Assembly (NCBI RefSeq): GCF_022919115.1
Contig: NZ_CP095072.1
Location: 1,612,001-1,676,000 of the forward strand
Reading direction: 5' to 3'
Length of the DNA: 64,000 bases
Origin: Gracilibacillus caseinilyticus
GTDB lineage: Bacteria > Bacillota > Bacilli > Bacillales > Amphibacillaceae
In this document: piece by piece, positions 54,047 through 63,570 of the stretch
Position numbering within the stretch: the stretch's first letter is position 1
Layout: each line of letters starts with the position of its first letter
Translations under genes and position numbers: made by a program
Notes under the pieces: generated by a model
Told to the model about the DNA's origin: nothing
Databases searched by the model: none
What the model saw: only the letters and a program-made list of their open reading frames with translations

Positions 54047-54859
54047 ATGTTCAATCCTAAAGTGTCTGTCATTATCACGACTTATAATCGTCACGTTGCA
54101 TTAGCTGAACTGCTAGCCGCACTAGTAGAACAAACTTTCCAAAATTTCGAAGTTATTATTATTAATGATGCTGGTGAATCAATTGATCAAGTAGTAGATT
54201 TATACCCTGAACTACATATCCAAGTTATCCATTTACCAGTCAATCATTACCATGTGTTTGCACGGAATCAAGGAGTACAAGCTGCAAAAGGGGAATTTAT
54301 CATGCTGATGGATGACGATGATTTGCCATTGTCTATGCATCTGGAAACAATGTTACCGGAAATAGAGGAAGCCGATCTTGTATATTCAGATGTTGAGATT
54401 GTTAACTATCGAGAAGTGGGGAAGAGAAGAATACCATTAAATCATCAGCTTTTCGCTTATGATTTCGATCTTGCAGCAATGCGTACATTTTCGACATATG
54501 TTCCTTCTGGCAGTTTGTACCGTAAATCACTTCACAATGATATCGGCCTGTTTGATGAGGAAGTTCGGAATTATTGGGATTGGGATTTCTTTTTGCGTAC
54601 AGCAGAAAAACATCGAATTAAACGTGTGGCAGTGGCGAGTGTATTATATGAATTTTCCGAGTTTGGTCAGAATCAGTCGAAGAAATTAGACAGTATGCGT
54701 TCATATTTGGATCGGCTTTCGGAAAAACATCATTTAGGCACACTGCCAACTAAGAACTTCTTTTTATTATTAGATGAGCCACAAGTAAAAAAGAGACAAG
54801 CCGTAAGTCAACGTGTCTGGGATGGGAAAACAATGCCTAAATCTAGACTAAACATCTAG
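54047..54859 (+). CDS. Family 2 glycosyltransferase
   Basis: A 270-residue GT-A fold transferase with the nucleotide-binding start VSVIITTYNRHVALAELLAAL and the metal-binding DxD-type motif LMDDDDLP near residue 90; the acceptor-side acidic residues lie in FDEEVRNYWDWDFFLR. No membrane segments are seen. It adds a sugar from a nucleotide donor to an unknown acceptor such as a wall polymer or glycolipid. The ATG at 54047 follows GAGGGG by 6 bases. The MATE gene follows 11 bases later and may be co-transcribed. Confidence 0.85.
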   Translation: MFNPKVSVIITTYNRHVALAELLAALVEQTFQNFEVIIINDAGESIDQVVDLYPELHIQVIHLPVNHYHVFARNQGVQAAKGEFIMLMDDDDLPLSMHLETMLPEIEEADLVYSDVEIVNYREVGKRRIPLNHQLFAYDFDLAAMRTFSTYVPSGSLYRKSLHNDIGLFDEEVRNYWDWDFFLRTAEKHRIKRVAVASVLYEFSEFGQNQSKKLDSMRSYLDRLSEKHHLGTLPTKNFFLLLDEPQVKKRQAVSQRVWDGKTMPKSRLNI

Positions 54860-54870
54860 GAGGAAATTTT

Positions 54871-56205
54871 TTGAGTAAACATCGTGATTTTACAAAAGGG
54901 AATATATGGACAGATTTATTTCATTTTTCTTCACCTATTATGTTTGCCCAGTTATTACAAGTGTCCTATCAATTTGTCGACAGTATTTGGGTGGGGAATC
55001 TGATTGGCGCGAATGCTCTAGGGGCAGTGAACATTGCAGGTACTGTCATTTTTACGGTTTTATCGTTTATCATTGGTATAAATAATACAACGCTGACCGT
55101 CCTCTCTCAGCAGAAGGGTAAAGGGAATGAACGAGGTGTAGCCCGATACGTGAATGCTTTCGTCGTTACCTTAACAGCATTAGGTATCATGATGGGGGTA
55201 ATTGGATTCGTTTTTGCTGAAGCGATTTTGCAACTGTTGGACACTCCTTCCTCTATGCTCGTTTCCTCCATTATGTATTTACGAATTAATGCAATAGGTA
55301 TTTTATTTTTAATTGGATATAACTTTATCAGTACGGCGTTACGAGCGGTTGGTGACAGTAAGACACCGTTAAAATTTGTCTCCCTTGCCGTATTGCTTAA
55401 TATTGTACTCGACCCACTGTTCATCTCTGTTTTTCATTTAGGGGTGCAAGGGGCTGCAGTGGCCACTATTCTATCCCAAGGGTTTGCATTTATATATGGA
55501 GTCCTGTACGTTGTCAGGAAGAAGATTATTCCGTTAAAGTGGCCGGTTATTCCGCAAATATCAGAAGTGAAGCTGATCCTAAATCTAGGAATACCGTCTG
55601 GATTACAAATGGCGGTGATTTCTGCTGGCGCAGCTGCGATCATCAGTGTGGTAGCAGGGTATGGGGAAGATGCTGTGGCGGGGTACAGTGCAGCCCAGCG
55701 ACTGGATAGTTTATTTTTGTTGCCAGCTCATGCGCTAAGTGCAACCGTCAATAGCATGGCTGGTCAAAATATCGGAGTGGGAAAATGGGAACGAGTGAAA
55801 AAAATTGCAACATACGGTATCATATATAATTTAGCTGTGATGCTTCTTGTTGCTGTTATCATTTCATTATTCGCTGAATTTGGAATGCGCCTTTTTATCC
55901 AGGAAGAAGGTGCGGTACAGTTTGGTGCAAGTTACTTAATGGTAATTGCCTTTTTCTATCCTTTTCTCGGCATTAATTTTGTTTTGAATGGTATTGTCAG
56001 GGCGTCTGGGGCGATGTATCAGGTGCTAGTGCTTAATCTTCTATCCTTCTGGGCGCTTCGTTATCCACTGTCGTATCTTTTTTCAGAAATAATGGGTGAA
56101 GATGGTATTGGATATGGAATTGGTATAAGCTTTATGATAAGTAGTATATTCGCCTTTTTGTATTACCGCTATGGTAAATGGCGTCAGAAAAGAATATTTG
56201 CTTAG
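54871..56205 (+). CDS. MATE-family multidrug/Na+ antiporter
   Basis: A 444-residue membrane protein with 12 helices in two related halves, each starting with the MATE pattern (IMFAQLLQVSYQFVDSIWVG and IPSGLQMAVISAGAAAIISV). The family usually exports cationic drugs in exchange for Na+ or H+. The TTG start is supported by AGGAGG 7 bases upstream; no better ATG is available. The C-terminal GIGYGIGISFM motif is typical. Confidence 0.93.
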   Translation: MSKHRDFTKGNIWTDLFHFSSPIMFAQLLQVSYQFVDSIWVGNLIGANALGAVNIAGTVIFTVLSFIIGINNTTLTVLSQQKGKGNERGVARYVNAFVVTLTALGIMMGVIGFVFAEAILQLLDTPSSMLVSSIMYLRINAIGILFLIGYNFISTALRAVGDSKTPLKFVSLAVLLNIVLDPLFISVFHLGVQGAAVATILSQGFAFIYGVLYVVRKKIIPLKWPVIPQISEVKLILNLGIPSGLQMAVISAGAAAIISVVAGYGEDAVAGYSAAQRLDSLFLLPAHALSATVNSMAGQNIGVGKWERVKKIATYGIIYNLAVMLLVAVIISLFAEFGMRLFIQEEGAVQFGASYLMVIAFFYPFLGINFVLNGIVRASGAMYQVLVLNLLSFWALRYPLSYLFSEIMGEDGIGYGIGISFMISSIFAFLYYRYGKWRQKRIFA

Positions 56206-56213
56206 TAAGTCTT

Positions 56214-56227
56214 CCTGCCTCGGCAGG
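56214..56227. other. Small GC-rich hairpin between genes
   Basis: CCTGCC-TC-GGCAGG can fold into a 6-bp hairpin 8 bases after the MATE stop. There is no T run, so it is not a clear terminator. Confidence 0.4.
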
Positions 56228-56271
56228 GATGCGATTTCATGAAACCGTTTAATTTGAGAGGAGAGGTAAAC

Positions 56272-57252
56272 ATGTTACGTATTGGATTTATCGGAACCGG
56301 GGGATTTACCAATCATCATGTACAGGTACTACAAGGGATAGAAAATGTAGAAGTGGCAGGGTTCGTGGGATCAAGCCTTGAAAAAGCAGAACAGTTTGCA
56401 GCCCAGTATACAGGGGCTGTTGGATATTCACAATTAGAAACGATGTTAGAGCAGGAGCAGCTAGATGCGGTCTATATCTGTGTCCCGCCAATGGCGCATA
56501 AGAATTATGAAGCATTGTTAATAGACTACGGCATCCCTTTTTTAGTAGAAAAACCGTTAGGAATAGATGTGCAGCAAGTTCGCAAGGTGAAGGAAAAAGT
56601 AGAGCAGCATCAACATCTGACTGCAGTTGGCTACCATCTGCGCTATTCCGATACAATTGCCAGAGTGCAGGAATTACTAAAAAATGCGGAGACGGCAATG
56701 GCAGCCGGGAAATGGATGGGCTCCATGCCAGGCGTATACTGGTGGCGGAATCAGGAGCAGTCTGGTGGGCAGTTTAATGAGCAGACAACACACATAACAG
56801 ATCTTATCCGCTATTTATTTGGTGAGGTAAAGGCTGTTTATGCGCAAGAAACCAATCAATGTACTAATAAAAAAGACCCGACTGTAACAGTAGCGGATGT
56901 TGGTCTTTTTACGTTAACGATGGAATCGGGCATGCTAGTCCAAATCATGAATACGTCGGCATTGCCAAATGGAACTGGGGATGTAGGCATCGAAATATAT
57001 ACGGATCAAGGCATTATTGATTGGAAATTGGGACATGTTAATTGGAAGTTTCCGGGGAAACAAGAGCGTTATGATCAACTGCAAAATCCTTATAAACGGG
57101 AGACAGAAGCCTTTTTGCATGCTGTTGCAACAGGCGATCGTTCAAAAATACTTTCCACGTATGAAGATAGCTGGTATACGTTCAAAGTCACAGCAGCTGC
57201 AGAAAAATCACTGGAAGAAAAAAGAGTTGTAGATGTAAATGAAATAGAATAA
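56272..57252 (+). CDS. Gfo/Idh/MocA-family oxidoreductase
   Basis: A 326-residue NAD(P)-dependent oxidoreductase. Rossmann motif IGFIGTGGFTNHH at residues 4-16; the EKP motif (FLVEKPLGID) with catalytic lysine near residue 96; and the active-site region GGQFNEQTTHITDLIRYLFG with the conserved Asp/His pair. These enzymes act on sugars, inositols or N-acetylated amino sugars; the exact substrate is not deducible. The ATG at 56272 lies 4 bases after GAGGAGAGG. Its position after a glycosyltransferase and MATE gene gives no clear pathway. Confidence 0.87.
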   Translation: MLRIGFIGTGGFTNHHVQVLQGIENVEVAGFVGSSLEKAEQFAAQYTGAVGYSQLETMLEQEQLDAVYICVPPMAHKNYEALLIDYGIPFLVEKPLGIDVQQVRKVKEKVEQHQHLTAVGYHLRYSDTIARVQELLKNAETAMAAGKWMGSMPGVYWWRNQEQSGGQFNEQTTHITDLIRYLFGEVKAVYAQETNQCTNKKDPTVTVADVGLFTLTMESGMLVQIMNTSALPNGTGDVGIEIYTDQGIIDWKLGHVNWKFPGKQERYDQLQNPYKRETEAFLHAVATGDRSKILSTYEDSWYTFKVTAAAEKSLEEKRVVDVNEIE

Positions 57253-57311
57253 GTACAACATCTTTGGTGCATAGTAAACCTACAGGATAAATACTACCTA
57301 GAGGTGATAAT

Positions 57312-57998
57312 ATGTACAAACAGATGATGACATTGCTATTGTTTGTCGCCTTCCTACTTGGCGCATGTAATGAAAGTTCATTAGAACCAGAAAATCAAGA
57401 TATTCAGCCAGAGAATGTAAACTTTAGCGGCTACAATAAAGACGAAGATCAACCGACAACAGATAATCCTGATGAAGTCCCTGTCAATCCTGGCAGAGAA
57501 CAAAATATTTTTGGAAAAGCGAACCCCAATCAATGGTTTCGCGGACCAAACAATGGAAATAACAATGCTGAGCAAAACGATACAACGGACCAGGCAACTC
57601 CGTCAAATGACGCCGAGTCGTTAGATGCAGTCCGCCAACAAGTGGTTGATTTAACAAATGATGCCCGCAATAGAAATGGTGTACCTCCATTAAAAATAGA
57701 TTATGAAGTAGCAGATGTAGCACAGAAGAAAGCGGATGATATGTCGGAAAACGACTACTTCTCTCATACTTCACCAACATATGGTTCTCCTTTTGATATG
57801 TTAAAGCAGTTTGGCGTATCATACACAAAGGCATCAGAGAATATTGCGGCAGGGCAGCAATCTCCGCAACAAGTTGTGGAAGGTTGGTTAAACAGTGAAG
57901 GTCACCGTCGAAATATGCTCGACCGCGAAGTGACGCACATCGGTGTAGGTTACAGTTCAGATGGCAATTACTGGACCCAATTATTTATCAAAAAATAA
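57312..57998 (+). CDS. CAP/SCP-domain lipoprotein, YkwD-like
   Basis: A 228-residue extracellular lipoprotein: signal peptide with lipobox LGAC and anchor Cys19, a low-complexity Asn/Asp/Gln-rich linker (residues 25-95) and a C-terminal CAP domain. CAP landmarks are DYFSHTSPTYGSPFDML, ASENIAAGQQSP and GHRRNMLDREVTHIGVGY. Bacillus YkwD-type proteins have been linked to sporulation and the cell surface, but no activity is certain. Followed directly by a terminator. Confidence 0.9.
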   Translation: MYKQMMTLLLFVAFLLGACNESSLEPENQDIQPENVNFSGYNKDEDQPTTDNPDEVPVNPGREQNIFGKANPNQWFRGPNNGNNNAEQNDTTDQATPSNDAESLDAVRQQVVDLTNDARNRNGVPPLKIDYEVADVAQKKADDMSENDYFSHTSPTYGSPFDMLKQFGVSYTKASENIAAGQQSPQQVVEGWLNSEGHRRNMLDREVTHIGVGYSSDGNYWTQLFIKK

Positions 57999-58001
57999 TG
58001 T

Positions 58002-58034
58002 AAAAAAGACTAGTCTTAAGGCTAGTCTTTTTTG
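58002..58034 (+). terminator. Terminator of the CAP-domain gene
   Basis: AAAAAGACTAG and CTAGTCTTTTT form an 11-bp stem with an 8-base loop ending in TTTTTT. Repeat copy R9 begins at the very next base. Confidence 0.92.
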
Positions 58035-58684
58035 TACTCAGTCAAGAAAGTATATAAGTGCAGCCACAGCAGTAATCATATTGAACATGAAGTTGAGTTC
58101 CTATAATATGGATTATGTTAACTAACTGCTTAGTGTTTATTTTGAAATGATTCATGTGCTGAGATATCGCTTCGGCCAACCACTCCGCGTCCGGCAGGCA
58201 CGGCTTCAGCTAACTTTGTGAAGAAAAGCGCTTCACAAAGTGGATCTTCAGCTCGCGCTGTTCCTGCAGGAGTCTCCGTGGTTGGCCTGCGCTAATATAT
58301 TGGTTCTACAACTAATAGAAGACTTAGCATTTAGATTGCTATCATCAAATTGGGGAATTGCAGAGATATAATGCTTAGTACTGCTGCCTGCTATTAACTG
58401 TTACAGACGGTGTTGAACCCTCACTTAAGCGTAGGAAATATGCGGAGACTCCCGTGGAATCAGCGCGAGCTGAAGATCCACTTAGGAAAGAAAAGAATTT
58501 TCTTTCCTAAGTTAGCTGAAGCCGTGCCCACAGGACGCGGAGCATATTTCCGGAGCTTTGCTAAGCAGATAAAATATATCAAAATGACCATTTTGCAATA
58601 CAGCCATAGTTAACATAATCCATATTATAGGCAGTTGTATATTATTTATGTCAATTAGGACCGGTGGGTTATGCCCGGTTTTTC
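58035..58684. repeat. Intergenic structured repeat, copy R9 (full length)
   Basis: Nearly identical to R4 over its entire length including the outer arms: I count about a dozen differences in 650 bp. The 25-base perfect inverted ends lie at 58100-58124 and 58607-58631, again 532 bp apart from end to end. The right-arm hairpin is weaker than in R4 (CCGG-tgggttatgc-CCGG). It starts directly at the T run of the CAP gene terminator. Confidence 0.92.
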
Positions 58685-58970
58685 TAAGTTAACAAGGAGT
58701 ATAAATTTTAGCGATGAAACATGCTGAAGACCTGCATCGCTCTATAATAAGGAAGACTTGCTTGGTGGTGATAACCAGAAATTGAGTCGCTCTTATGCTT
58801 TTGGGTGATCGTCATCATCTATTCGCAAGATCACCGTTGTCAGACGAGTTTTGCTGTTTCTCTCCCCCTTGTTATGCTCTTTTCCTCTTAGCCCTCTTTA
58901 AATTACCCTTTCTTTTATGTCGAAGAAACACTATAATTAGAACTTATTAGTACAACTTGAGAAGGGAGCT
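58685..58970. other. Intergenic region before the MFS gene
   Basis: No gene seen. Two short hairpins are possible: GCGATG...CATCGC (58712-58740) and GGTGATC...GATCACC (58804-58835). The promoter of the following transporter should lie near 58900-58945. Confidence 0.35.
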
Positions 58971-60131
58971 ATGTACTTGTTATTTCGCGGAGAATCAACG
59001 ATACCATTAAAAATGCTCTTATTTTGTTTTCATGCGGCCAATACGGTTATCGTCAGCTTCTTACCATTAAGCCTACAGGAAAAAGGGCTAAACGGGACAG
59101 AGATAGGCTGGATAATGGCGGTAGGACCGCTTGTTTCGATATTTGCCCAACCATTTTGGGGTTATACAAGTGATAAGCGACAAACGGTAAAAAAAATAGT
59201 AATGCTTTGCTTAGTCGGTATTATGATTATGAGTCTGCTCTTTCTGCAGATGGAGACTGTACCGTTGTTACTATTAAGTGGTGCTGCTTTCTTTTTCTTC
59301 GCATCACCAATTGGGGCACTCGGAGACAGTTTATCTCAACGGCGCGCAGATCAATTGGGAGTTAGCTTCGGGTCCATTCGTACGTGGGGTTCAATTGGTT
59401 TTGCCACCTCTTCGCTACTGGTAGGTGAAATCCTCTCTCATACAGGAATCCATTTTATCGCCTGGCCATATTTTATTTTAGCGACTGCCGGTTTTCTGGT
59501 GAGTACGCAATTGGTGGATGTAAAGGTGGAAACACCTCCCATCCAATTTAAGGATATTAGTATGTTACTGAAAAAGAAACCATTTATTATCTTTCTTGTA
59601 CTAATTGTTTTTATTACGATTGCGCATAGGGCGAACGACAGTTTTATTGGCATATACATAGCATCGCTGGGCGGCTCAGAGGATTTGATCGGTATTGCCT
59701 GGTTTGCAGGAGTAGCAAGTGAAGCAATTGTTTTTGCGACAGCAGGGTATTGGTTTCGTAAATATCATCCCCTTATTTTTATTATCGCTGCGGGTGTGCT
59801 TTATTCGATTCGCTGGTTTTTGTATGCCGTATTTAATGATCCGATGTTAATTGTAGCACTGCAATTTTTACATGGTCTAACATTCGGGGTATTTTATTTA
59901 ACGGCTTTTCAGTATGTGACAAGGCTAATCCCTAAAATGCTTCAATCGACAGGTCATTTAGTTTTTGTATCTACCTTTTTTGGTTTATCAGGCATTATTG
60001 GTTCACTTTTGGGTGGTGTTATGATGGACAACTTAGGCGGTTCTACGCTCTACGCTTATATGGGAATCTTGACTTCAGCAGGGACAGTGATGATGCTTTT
60101 GTATCATTGGCTCCCTTTCGGAAAAGCATAA
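58971..60131 (+). CDS. MFS transporter, LacY/NupG-like (MFS_1_like)
   Basis: A 386-residue permease with 12 helices. GLNGTEIGWIMAVGPLVSIFAQPFWGYTSD carries the MFS motif region between helices 2 and 3 (cut here: key part FWGYTSDKR), and SFGSIRTWGSIGFA is a hallmark of the oligosaccharide/nucleoside H+ symporter branch. The substrate is unknown. The ATG is only 2 bases from AGGGAG, so the TTG two codons later could also be the true start. It is followed by the AEC gene 18 bases later, probably as one unit. Confidence 0.87.
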   Translation: MYLLFRGESTIPLKMLLFCFHAANTVIVSFLPLSLQEKGLNGTEIGWIMAVGPLVSIFAQPFWGYTSDKRQTVKKIVMLCLVGIMIMSLLFLQMETVPLLLLSGAAFFFFASPIGALGDSLSQRRADQLGVSFGSIRTWGSIGFATSSLLVGEILSHTGIHFIAWPYFILATAGFLVSTQLVDVKVETPPIQFKDISMLLKKKPFIIFLVLIVFITIAHRANDSFIGIYIASLGGSEDLIGIAWFAGVASEAIVFATAGYWFRKYHPLIFIIAAGVLYSIRWFLYAVFNDPMLIVALQFLHGLTFGVFYLTAFQYVTRLIPKMLQSTGHLVFVSTFFGLSGIIGSLLGGVMMDNLGGSTLYAYMGILTSAGTVMMLLYHWLPFGKA

Positions 60132-60149
60132 TAGAAATGGTGTGATAAG

Positions 60150-61055
60150 ATGGAATTTATCGGTGTATTGATCCCGATATTCAGTATATTTGCAATCGGT
60201 TATATAGGAATTAAGTTTTTGCCTATTGATATTAAATCGATTTCTACGATGACGCTTTATTTGATGTCGCCTTTTTTGGCATTTCGTACCTTTTATCAAA
60301 ATGAGCTGAATATGGATTATATTTATTTGGGTGCATTCTTATTAGTATTATGTATGATCAGTCTGTTATTCAGTTATCTGGTAGGATATATTCGAAAGTG
60401 GGACCAGCAGGTGAAAAGTGGATTTGTTCTTTCCAGTGTTTTTATGAATAATGGAAATTACGGGGTACCGCTGATTTTACTCGTGTTTGGTGAGGAAGGT
60501 TTTCACTATGCGATTATATTAATGGTATTGCAGACGTTAATTATGTGTACAATCGGTATTTATTTTGCGGCAAAAGGTGGAGCGGATGGCAGAAGGATCA
60601 AGATATCGCCATTAAAAGATGTCGTGAAAGTGCCAATTGTGTATGGTGCCATACTTGGAATTCTGTTAAATCTGTTTCATTTACCTATTAATGATCAAAT
60701 GATGACGGCAATTGATATGGTAGCTGATGCGACGATTCCGACCATTATGGTTGTATTAGGTATGCAACTGGCTAAAATTAAACTTGGAGATCTGGAGTTT
60801 GGTCGTGTAAGCTTGGCGGTTGTATTCCGCTTGTTGCTGGCTCCGGTTATTGCTTATTTTCTAACACTTCCTTTACCGGTTGATGAGATGGTTAAAGATA
60901 TTTTGATCATTACCGCAGCAATGCCGACAGCGGCGAATACAACGATGTATGCTTTGCAATTCGGTTCAAGGCCAGGCTTCGTTTCGAGTGTAACACTCAT
61001 TACGACTTTGTTGAGTCTGATCACATTGCCATTGCTTTTAACGATTTTAGTATAA
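60150..61055 (+). CDS. AEC-family transporter (auxin efflux carrier type)
   Basis: A 301-residue membrane protein with about ten helices. Family features are the crossover regions FMNNGNYGVPLILLVFG and AAMPTAANTTMYALQFG. Bacterial members move small organic acids such as malate or malonate; the cargo here is unknown. It lies 18 bases after the MFS gene and is followed by a hairpin without a T run. Confidence 0.88.
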   Translation: MEFIGVLIPIFSIFAIGYIGIKFLPIDIKSISTMTLYLMSPFLAFRTFYQNELNMDYIYLGAFLLVLCMISLLFSYLVGYIRKWDQQVKSGFVLSSVFMNNGNYGVPLILLVFGEEGFHYAIILMVLQTLIMCTIGIYFAAKGGADGRRIKISPLKDVVKVPIVYGAILGILLNLFHLPINDQMMTAIDMVADATIPTIMVVLGMQLAKIKLGDLEFGRVSLAVVFRLLLAPVIAYFLTLPLPVDEMVKDILIITAAMPTAANTTMYALQFGSRPGFVSSVTLITTLLSLITLPLLLTILV

Positions 61056-61063
61056 CAAGGAAG

Positions 61064-61093
61064 AGGAGGGGGAAAATATTAATACTCCCCTCC
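61064..61093 (+). terminator. GC-rich hairpin after the AEC gene
   Basis: GGAGGGG and CTCCCCTCC pair across an A/T loop, 8 bases after the stop. The missing T run makes its strength uncertain. Confidence 0.5.
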
Positions 61094-61230
61094 AAATATG
61101 TGTAATAATTATACAAAAAATTCTGAATTGTCAAAATACACAAATTTTACGAAAACCTATTGATTTTAAGAGTGAATTACTTTAAGATATTCGTTGTGAA
61201 ATGTATAAATAATAACTGGAGTGAATATTT

Positions 61231-62028
61231 ATGAATAAATGGATAAAAGGTTTTGCTGCTTTGTTACTCACTGTGCTAGTAGCATGTGGTACTGATGATA
61301 GTGCAGAACAAACTAACGGAAGCGATAAACCAACCTTAAAAGTAGTAACTGAAGCAGGATTTATGCCATTTACTTATTTAGATAAAGGCGAAGTAGTTGG
61401 TTTCGACATCGATTTACTTGCTGCGGTGATGGAAGAAGCAGGTTATAATTATGAGCTTGAGAATGTTGGCTGGGACGCGATGTTACTTTCAGTTGAACAA
61501 GGAGATGCTGATCTTGCAATTGCAGGTGTGACGGTGAACGATGAGCGTAAACAATCCTATGATTTCTCTTCTCCATATTTCGAATCAACACACAAAATCA
61601 TTTTCCGCTCAGGTGAAAATATTACAAGCGGACAAGACATAAAAGATTTGAAAGTCGGTGTACAATCAGGAACTACTGGTGCAGAAGCAGTTGAAAAGAT
61701 TCTTGGCAAAAACGCTGACAATATCTCGAAATATGATTCCAATACACTGGCATTAACCTCTCTACAATCAGGAGATGTAGATGCAGTTGTAACAGATAAC
61801 GTTGTTGCGGATGAATATGTGGCAAACAATCCGGAGGCAGACGTTGAAATGATTTCAGATCCAGAAACGTTTGAATCTGAATATTATGGCATTATGTTCC
61901 CGAAAGGCAGTGACATCAAAAAAGATATTGATGCAGCTCTTCAAACGCTTATTGAAAATGGAACATATGCAGACATTTATAAAGAGTGGTTTGGTGTTGA
62001 ACCAGATACTGCCGCGTTAGAACAATAA
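61231..62028 (+). CDS. Polar amino acid ABC transporter substrate-binding lipoprotein
   Basis: A 265-residue extracellular receptor (SBP_bac_3). Lipobox VLVAC with anchor Cys19; then TLKVVTEAGFMPFTYLD, GFDIDLLAAVMEEAGYNYEL and the ligand-binding DLAIAGVTVNDERKQSYDFS, with an Arg that binds the amino acid carboxylate. Sequence alone cannot say whether the ligand is glutamine, cystine or another polar amino acid. It is the first gene of a three-gene importer; a hairpin behind it probably lowers expression of the membrane genes. Confidence 0.92.
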   Translation: MNKWIKGFAALLLTVLVACGTDDSAEQTNGSDKPTLKVVTEAGFMPFTYLDKGEVVGFDIDLLAAVMEEAGYNYELENVGWDAMLLSVEQGDADLAIAGVTVNDERKQSYDFSSPYFESTHKIIFRSGENITSGQDIKDLKVGVQSGTTGAEAVEKILGKNADNISKYDSNTLALTSLQSGDVDAVVTDNVVADEYVANNPEADVEMISDPETFESEYYGIMFPKGSDIKKDIDAALQTLIENGTYADIYKEWFGVEPDTAALEQ

Positions 62029-62040
62029 TTTCACATCCTA

Positions 62041-62076
62041 CGAAAAGCGTAGCGAACCCGTTGCGCTTTTCGTTTT
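62041..62076 (+). terminator. Attenuator hairpin between receptor and permease genes
   Basis: CGAAAAGCG and CGCTTTTCG form a 9-bp stem followed by TTTTGTTTGG, 13 bases after the receptor stop and inside the operon. Partial termination here would give more receptor than permease. Confidence 0.8.
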
Positions 62077-62147
62077 GTTTGGTTTATGCAAGTATAAAAA
62101 AGGGAAACAAAAGCAAAGTAAAGTAAAGATAGAAAGGAGATTACAAC

Positions 62148-62804
62148 ATGGATTTCAGGTTTGATATCATCGTAGAATACTTCCCTTTCTTCATGAAGGG
62201 TATGGGGCTTACTGTTCTAATGTCTGTAATCGGCGTCTTAATGGGTTGTATTCTCGGTTTTTTTATAGCGTTAGGAAAGATGTCCCCTGTATGGATCGTA
62301 CGGTTACCATTTGTCTGGTACATTAACTTTTTGAGGGGAACACCATTATTAGTGCAATTGTTCTTATTTCATTATGCGGTTCTACCGACGGTTATTGGAG
62401 AGACAACACCCGTTATTTCGGTGATTGTAACATTGTCGCTAAACTCTTCTGCTTATGTAGCGGAAATATTCCGTGCAGGCTTGCAGTCGATTGATAAAGG
62501 ACAAGCGGAAGCGGCGCATTCATTAGGTATGAATAAATTCCAAGTCATGCGTCATGTTCTGCTGCCACAAGCGTTCAAGCGCTCCATTCCGCCGTTAGGA
62601 AATGAATTCATTGTCTTATTAAAGGACTCTTCATTAGGTGCCATGATTGCAGCTCAGGAAATCCTGTATTGGGGAAGAGCAGCGTCTGGACAATACTTAA
62701 GAGTGTGGGAGCCATACTTAATGGTAGCACTGCTTTATTTAATCTTAACGCTTGGTCTTACTTATTTATTAAATTATATAGAAAGAAGGTTTGATGTGAA
62801 ATGA
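62148..62804 (+). CDS. Polar amino acid ABC transporter permease
   Basis: A 218-residue permease of the HisM/GlnP type with about five helices. It contains [18 protein letters not shown], a family hallmark, and the EAA loop [22 protein letters not shown]. It overlaps the ATPase gene by 4 bases. AAAGGAGA stands 8 bases before the ATG. It probably works as a homodimer, as no second permease gene is present. Confidence 0.94.
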   Translation: MDFRFDIIVEYFPFFMKGMGLTVLMSVIGVLMGCILGFFIALGKMSPVWIVRLPFVWYINFLRGTPLLVQLFLFHYAVLPTVIGETTPVISVIVTLSLNSSAYVAEIFRAGLQSIDKGQAEAAHSLGMNKFQVMRHVLLPQAFKRSIPPLGNEFIVLLKDSSLGAMIAAQEILYWGRAASGQYLRVWEPYLMVALLYLILTLGLTYLLNYIERRFDVK

Positions 62805-63523
62805 TTTCGGTTAGAAATTTAAAAAAATCCTTTGGCGATTTGGAAGTATTAAAGGATATCAATGTTGATATTGATCAACAGGAAGTTGTTGTTGTCATCG
62901 GACCTTCTGGATCAGGTAAATCTACATTTCTCCGTTGTCTTAACTTAATTGAATCCGTTACGGACGGTACAGTGACTATTGATGGGCAGGAATTAACCGG
63001 AAAAGGTGTCGATATTAATAAACTACGTGCAGAAGTGGGAATGGTATTTCAGCAGTTTAACCTTTTTCCTCATAAGACGGTATTAGAAAATATTACGCTT
63101 CCGATTATGACCGTAAAAAAATGGGGGAAGCAGGAAGCAGAAAAGAAAGCGAAAGACTTGCTGCAAAAAGTTGGCTTGTTAGACAAGGCAGCGGCCTACC
63201 CTGAATCATTATCAGGTGGGCAAAAACAGCGTGTAGCCATCGCAAGAGCGTTAGGTATGGAACCGAAAGTAATGTTATTCGATGAACCAACATCTGCTTT
63301 AGACCCGGAAATGGTCGGCGAAGTATTAGGAGTTATGAAGCAGCTTGCAGAAGAAGGCATGACGATGGTTGTCGTAACGCACGAAATGGGCTTTGCACGA
63401 GAAGTCGGTGATCGCGTTATTTTCATGGATGAAGGATACGTGATCGAGGAAAACGAACCGAAGCAAATTTTCGAAAATCCACAGCATGATCGTACTAAGT
63501 CATTTTTGAGTAAAGTGTTGTAA
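62801..63523 (+). CDS. Polar amino acid ABC transporter ATP-binding protein
   Basis: A 240-residue ATPase of the GlnQ/HisP group: Walker [11 protein letters not shown]-loop [13 protein letters not shown], signature LSGGQKQR, Walker [14 protein letters not shown] and switch His in [11 protein letters not shown]. It is the last gene of the importer. No terminator is visible; the repeat R10 follows 45 bases later. Confidence 0.95.
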   Translation: MISVRNLKKSFGDLEVLKDINVDIDQQEVVVVIGPSGSGKSTFLRCLNLIESVTDGTVTIDGQELTGKGVDINKLRAEVGMVFQQFNLFPHKTVLENITLPIMTVKKWGKQEAEKKAKDLLQKVGLLDKAAAYPESLSGGQKQRVAIARALGMEPKVMLFDEPTSALDPEMVGEVLGVMKQLAEEGMTMVVVTHEMGFAREVGDRVIFMDEGYVIEENEPKQIFENPQHDRTKSFLSKVL

Positions 63524-63570
63524 AAGATCATTCTGGTTAGATAAAAAATATCAGTAATGCTCTAATTACG

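Noticed and set aside
58410..58613. A 67-codon frame in repeat R9
   Set aside because: It reads through hairpin B; the same frame is not maintained in R1, R6 or R10, so it is a product of the repeat.
58919..58925. A single Spo0A-type box before the MFS gene
   Set aside because: About eight such 7-base matches are expected by chance in a window of this size; a lone copy has no weight.
61115..61135. A CodY-like motif before the amino acid importer
   Set aside because: AAAATTCTGAATTGT has about five mismatches to the CodY consensus.
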